Of a DNA stretch of 64,000 bases, positions 61,078 through 64,000 are shown piece by piece; positions within the stretch are counted from its first letter, which is position 1, and the number at the start of each line of letters is the position of its first letter. This DNA is from Bradyrhizobium sp. KBS0727 (GTDB taxonomy: Bacteria > Pseudomonadota > Alphaproteobacteria > Rhizobiales > Xanthobacteraceae). Location of the stretch: contig NZ_CP042176.1 of NCBI RefSeq assembly GCF_005937885.2, positions 2,847,501 through 2,911,500 on the forward strand, given 5' to 3'. Below the pieces are notes generated by a model. That model did not search any database and had not been told where the DNA came from. It was given only the letters and a program-made list of their open reading frames with translations. The position numbers were made by a program, and so were the translations under genes.

Positions 61078-61505
61078 CTAACGATGAAAGCGAACAAGCC
61101 CACCGGCCGGGCGATAGCAATGTCGCGGACTACAAGGCCATCCTGCGGCGGGTGCTCGACAACCGGCCGTCCGGGACACGCCTGAAGCTCGCGGCGGCGT
61201 TGGGCAAGAATCGTTCGTTCGTAACCCAGATCACCAATCCGGCCTATCTGGTGCCGATACCGGCAAAGCACGTCGCAATCATCTTCGAGGTCTGCCACCT
61301 TTCCGGAGCCGAGCGCGCGGCATTCATCGAGGCCTATGGACGGGCGCATCCCGGGCGCCTGCGCGCGCCCCATCGCGAAGCGCGCACCCGCAACATCACC
61401 GTGACCGTGCCCGACCTCGGCGACGAAAAGAAAAACCGTTCGCTCGAACAACTCGTCGTCGATTTCGCGGCGCAACTTGCGCGTTACGCCGAGAGCGTCG
61501 GCTGA
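61074..61505 (+). CDS. Small helix-turn-helix regulator of the Dha operon
   Basis: This 143-residue protein has a lambda-repressor-like helix-turn-helix (residues about 20-75: YKAILRRVLDNRPSGTRLKL, AAALGKNRSFVTQITNPAYL, PAKHVAIIFEVCHLSGAERA). A polar linker and a short C-terminal helix (SLEQLVVDFAAQLARYAESV) that may dimerise follow. It overlaps the EI stop by ATGA. It likely autoregulates the operon; DhaR-type activators, by contrast, are large sigma54 regulators and are absent here. Confidence 0.72.
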   Translation: MTNDESEQAHRPGDSNVADYKAILRRVLDNRPSGTRLKLAAALGKNRSFVTQITNPAYLVPIPAKHVAIIFEVCHLSGAERAAFIEAYGRAHPGRLRAPHREARTRNITVTVPDLGDEKKNRSLEQLVVDFAAQLARYAESVG

Positions 61506-61546
61506 CGGGTTCATCCGAACCGCAAGTAACAATCGGGAGGACGTTC

Positions 61547-62536
61547 ATGAAAAAGCTGATCAACGACGCCGATGCGGTACTCGAAGAGAGTCTTGATGGC
61601 TTCGCGGCCGCCCATGCCGATATCCTGCTTCTTGGTGCGGAGCGCAAATTTGTCCGTCGCCGCACCCTGAAGCAGGGCAAGGTCGCGCTGATTTCGGGAG
61701 GCGGCTCGGGACACGAGCCGCTCCATGCGGGCTATGTCGGCCTTGGCATGCTCGACGCAGCTTGCCCGGGTCAAGTCTTCACCTCGCCGACACCGGACCA
61801 GATGATCGAGGCCGCGGAGGCCGTCGACACCGGCGCAGGTGTGCTTTTCATCGTCAAGAATTACGAAGGCGATGTGATGAATTTCACCATGGCTGCAGAG
61901 ATGGTCGGGCGAGAAGTTGCGAGCGTGGTGACGAACGACGACGTGGCGGTCGAGAGCTCGACCTACACGACCGGTCGTCGCGGGGTCGCGGGTACGCTGA
62001 TCGTGGAAAAGATGGTCGGTGCCGCGGCCGAGACCGGAAAGCCGCTTGCCGCGCTCAAATCGCTCGGCGACGAGGTCAACCGGCGCACGCGCTCGATGGG
62101 GGTCGCGCTATTACCATGCACCGTACCGGCGGCGGGGCGGCCGAATTTCACATTGGCCGACAATGAAATGGAAATGGGCGTCGGAATTCACGGCGAGCCT
62201 GGCCGGCGCAGGGTACCGCTGGCGTCTGCCGATGCGATTGCCGAGGAACTCGTTGGCGCGATCCTCAAGGACCTTGCGCCGAAGCAGGGGAGCGAAGTGC
62301 TGCTTCTCGTCAACGGGTTTGGCGCAACGCCACTGATCGAACTCTATTTAATGGTCAACAGCGCAAAACGAATTCTAGACGGTGCGGGGATCACGACGAC
62401 GCGTTTCCTGACTGGTTCCTATGTTACAGCCCTCGATATGGCCGGCGCCTCGGTCACCGTATCGGTGCTCGATGCCCAGTCGAAGTCTCTGTGGGATGCG
62501 CCCGTGCACACGGCGGCGCTGCGCTGGGGCACTTGA
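61547..62536 (+). CDS. dhaK: Dihydroxyacetone kinase substrate-binding subunit DhaK
   Basis: This 329-residue subunit covalently holds dihydroxyacetone as a hemiaminal on a histidine and receives phosphate from DhaL. The substrate loops ALISGGGSGHEPLHAGYVG, VLFIVKNYEGDVMNF and the covalent histidine in EMGVGIHGEPGRRRVPL are clear. GGGAGG precedes ATG 61547. Being last in the operon, after the HTH gene, it completes the PEP-dependent kinase that feeds dihydroxyacetone phosphate to glycolysis. Confidence 0.94.
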   Translation: MKKLINDADAVLEESLDGFAAAHADILLLGAERKFVRRRTLKQGKVALISGGGSGHEPLHAGYVGLGMLDAACPGQVFTSPTPDQMIEAAEAVDTGAGVLFIVKNYEGDVMNFTMAAEMVGREVASVVTNDDVAVESSTYTTGRRGVAGTLIVEKMVGAAAETGKPLAALKSLGDEVNRRTRSMGVALLPCTVPAAGRPNFTLADNEMEMGVGIHGEPGRRRVPLASADAIAEELVGAILKDLAPKQGSEVLLLVNGFGATPLIELYLMVNSAKRILDGAGITTTRFLTGSYVTALDMAGASVTVSVLDAQSKSLWDAPVHTAALRWGT

Positions 62537-62634
62537 TCTCGGCGTTCTCGCGCTCACCCTGGCCCTTGGAGTGGGAGTTCTCGTACGAGGCTAACGCACT
62601 CAAGGCCAGCACATGCGTGTGCAGTCGGGTCTCC

Positions 62635-62653
62635 GTGTGCACTATGTGTGCAC
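62635..62653 (+). repeat. Module-boundary repeat, copy 4 (GTGTGCAC doublet)
   Basis: GTGTGCAC at 62635-62642 and 62646-62653 are separated by three bases as in copies 1 and 2. A GTGTGCAG variant lies at 62617-62624. The CAPRDQRKS tail has diverged to CALRTHSGD. It follows module C and precedes the right att core by 178 bases. Confidence 0.55.
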
Positions 62654-62830
62654 TGAGAACGCATTCGGGTGATTTTCGCTTCCAATCTGGTCATGTATGA
62701 TCCTAGAAAACCAAATCTGCGGAAGTTTAGTCGCGCTTAAGTTCTCAGTCGGTCCAATCACTTGCAGGATCGAGTGGAAACAAAATAGATAAATGAAATG
62801 AACGGCTTACGCTGGAAATTCTCCGTCGCA

Positions 62831-62846
62831 CCCATGATGGACTGGA
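62831..62846 (+). repeat. dusA-like attachment core, right copy
   Basis: The sequence is identical to 13848-13863 over 16 bases. On the + strand the surrounding frame codes W-K-F-S-V-A-P-M-M-D-W-T, almost exactly the DusA N-terminal signature. It then departs from DusA and stops near 62938, so it is a detached att-type core rather than a gene. Confidence 0.6.
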
Positions 62847-62905
62847 CCGGGACATCTCGAAAAGCGAACTACAATCAGCTCTTAAGCGCGGTCTCGATCG
62901 TCTGT

Positions 62906-62925
62906 GCAGTACCAAATGCAGTACC
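62906..62925 (+). repeat. GCAGTACC direct doublet near the right att core
   Basis: GCAGTACC occurs twice, four bases apart, 60 bases right of the att core. Its layout parallels the GTGTGCAC doublets, so it may be another recombinase arm site. The function is unproven. Confidence 0.35.
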
Positions 62926-63137
62926 GATCTGGTTTTGAGGTGCGCGCAGGCGATTGATGTCGCAATTTGGTGCGCATTGGGTCACTCGCGCGTAGCGCAG
63001 CGTACTACGCCAATCTGCGCGATTGTGCTCCCGGACCAAGGCGGCGTTTGGTCTCGCTTATCGTTCTGGTGGAGCTGCGAATATCGCGCCCGTCGTTGTC
63101 ACCGCTCGCTGCTTGGGCTCGGCAGAATTTGAAAAGC

Positions 63138-64000
63138 TCAGATGGTCGCCAACGGGTGCGCCGCGTTGCGAAGGGCTTGGGGCGTGGCACTGAAGGTACG
63201 AAGGAAACTGCGCCGCATTCGCTCGCGATCGCCGAATCCCGTCTCGCGAGCAATTTCCTCGATTGGCAGCCGGCCTTGCTCGAGCATGAACCTGGCGGCC
63301 TCGAGGCGCAGGTTTTCAATTGCCTTTGCCGGCGAAAGGCCGGTCTCTGTCCGGAACACTCGACTAAATTGTCGAGGGCTTAGTCGGGCAGCGTCGGCCA
63401 ACAGCTCAACCGTCAGCGGTTCGCGAAGGTTCTGCTTTGCGAAGGCCAGCGCTATTTGAACGCGATCGGATTTGGCATCGAGCTGCAGCATTGCGGAATG
63501 CTGCGATTGACCGCCAGCGCGGCGATGATGGACGACAAGCACCCTCGCGGTGCGTTGCGCTGCCTGCTGGCCCAAGTCGCGTTCGATGAGACCGAGCGCG
63601 AGATCAATCCCGGCCGTCATCCCAGCCGACGTCCACACGGGTCCGTCGGCAATGAAGATCCGATCCATTTCGACGGTGACCTTGGGGAATCGCCTGCCAA
63701 GTTCCTCGGCACGCAACCAGTGCGTGGTCGCGCGCCGGCCGTCCAGAATTCCCGCTTCCGCCAGCGTGAACGCTGCAATGCAGACTGAGGTGATACGCCT
63801 TGTCGTTGATACGGCTTCGCGCAAATAGGCAACCGTGCGTGGCGATGGCGGCACCAAATCCGGCGCCGAGCCCACCATGAGCGTGTCAAAACTGCTTTCG
63901 CCCAGCGGTTCGGTATTCATCGTCCAGCCGAGCGAGTTTGTAAGTGGTCCACCTGTCTCCGACAGAATTCGGAGATCATAGAAGCGCTCGCCGGCCACGA
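63138..64000 (-). CDS. GlxA-family (DJ-1/PfpI plus AraC) regulator, 5' end outside window
   Basis: At least 286 residues are visible and the frame is open to the window edge. The N-terminal part is the DJ-1/PfpI-like sensor domain (FDTLMVGSAPDLVPPSPRTV, ITSVCIAAFTLAEAGILDGR, RRATTHWLRAEELGRRFPKV, GPVWTSAGMTAGIDLALGLI). The C-terminal 100 residues carry the AraC double helix-turn-helix (VELLADAARLSPRQFSRVFR, IEEIARETGFGDRERMRRSF). Such regulators respond to small amines or aldehydes. It lies just outside the right island edge and probably belongs to the flanking chromosome. Confidence 0.88.
   Translation of the reverse strand, partial: VAGERFYDLRILSETGGPLTNSLGWTMNTEPLGESSFDTLMVGSAPDLVPPSPRTVAYLREAVSTTRRITSVCIAAFTLAEAGILDGRRATTHWLRAEELGRRFPKVTVEMDRIFIADGPVWTSAGMTAGIDLALGLIERDLGQQAAQRTARVLVVHHRRAGGQSQHSAMLQLDAKSDRVQIALAFAKQNLREPLTVELLADAARLSPRQFSRVFRTETGLSPAKAIENLRLEAARFMLEQGRLPIEEIARETGFGDRERMRRSFLRTFSATPQALRNAAHPLATI

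Larger units (their letters stand above)
13848..62846. mobile_element. Putative composite genomic island bounded by dusA-like att cores
   Basis: The two 16-bp copies of CCCATGATGGACTGGA, in the same orientation, enclose about 49 kb of catabolic and transport genes made of three modules. The DusA APMMDW coding site is a known attachment site for a family of integrases and islands. No integrase is present between the copies, and neither copy is followed by a dusA gene body. The unit may therefore be a decayed or tandemly accreted island, with intact dusA and the integrase outside the window. Boundaries are inferred, not proven. Confidence 0.4.
62537..63137. other. Island right end, no gene
   Basis: About 600 bases have no supported gene. 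They contain repeat copy 4, the second dusA-like core and a GCAGTACC doublet. A short open reading after the core (SRKANYNQLLSAVSIVCAVP) stops near 62938 and is probably not a protein. Confidence 0.45.

Noticed and set aside
61074..61505. DhaR-type regulator
   Set aside because: DhaR is a large sigma54-dependent activator; this is a 143-residue HTH protein without an AAA+ domain.
13848..62846. Functional mobile element with its own integrase
   Set aside because: No recombinase, relaxase or excisionase gene was found between the att-like cores, so only an inert or dependent island can be claimed.

Overview
The window is GC-rich DNA that reads like an alphaproteobacterium of the Bradyrhizobium/Rhodopseudomonas type. 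The basis is the formate dehydrogenase locus with its typical helper set (DUF3305, DUF3306, DUF6352, DUF6505, a BPL-like protein and a TorD-type chaperone), the abundance of ABC uptake systems, and the frequent ATGA/GTGA start-stop overlaps. No rRNA, tRNA or CRISPR array was seen, and no integrase or transposase gene.

Region 1 (1-12.7 kb) is a respiratory block. It opens with the 3' end of a WD40-cytochrome c gene, then a small secreted protein. A large minus-strand polyferredoxin-like protein is divergent from a translationally coupled accessory operon (BPL-like, DUF6505, DUF6352, DUF3305, DUF3306). After that come an HTH-TorD fusion, a small Tat-leader protein, and the Cys-type formate dehydrogenase subunits alpha, beta and gamma. 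Two tiny membrane or secreted proteins and an unrecognised 194-aa gene follow.

Region 2 (13.85-62.85 kb) looks like a composite accessory island. Both ends carry a 16-bp sequence coding for APMMDW, the N-terminal signature of tRNA-dihydrouridine synthase A (DusA), a known integration target of genomic islands. A second repeat (GTGTGCAC doublet and/or a CAPRDQRKS-coding tail) lies at the left edge and directly after each of three metabolic modules, always on the + strand. Module A (14.8-34.3 kb) holds an MFS permease, assorted small enzymes, NfeD/slipin, a sugar-type ABC importer, a 2-oxoacid dehydrogenase E1alpha/E1beta/E2 set and a TetR-controlled EmrAB-like pump with an aldo/keto reductase. 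Module B (34.7-51.95 kb) encodes what looks like a complete picolinate pathway: a molybdenum hydroxylase, a Rieske oxygenase whose ferredoxin, reductase and alpha subunit are one open frame, an amidohydrolase-type decarboxylase, and NicX, NicD, NicF and NicE, which take 2,5-dihydroxypyridine to fumarate. It also has a MarR regulator, an ABC importer and an extra binding protein. Module C (52.5-62.5 kb) is a polyol/triose ABC importer with two ATPases, fused operonically to a PEP-dependent dihydroxyacetone kinase system (DhaL, DhaM, HPr, EI, an HTH protein, DhaK).

Region 3 (62.9-64 kb) contains the 3' part of a GlxA/AraC-type regulator cut by the window end.

The most notable points are the modular island with shared boundary repeats, the three-domain Rieske electron-transfer/oxygenase fusion, a shared 19-20 bp operator-like site at the two MarR-flanking promoters, and the HTH-TorD fusion in the formate dehydrogenase operon. 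Family assignments rest on reading the translations and remembered family signatures; no database search was run.
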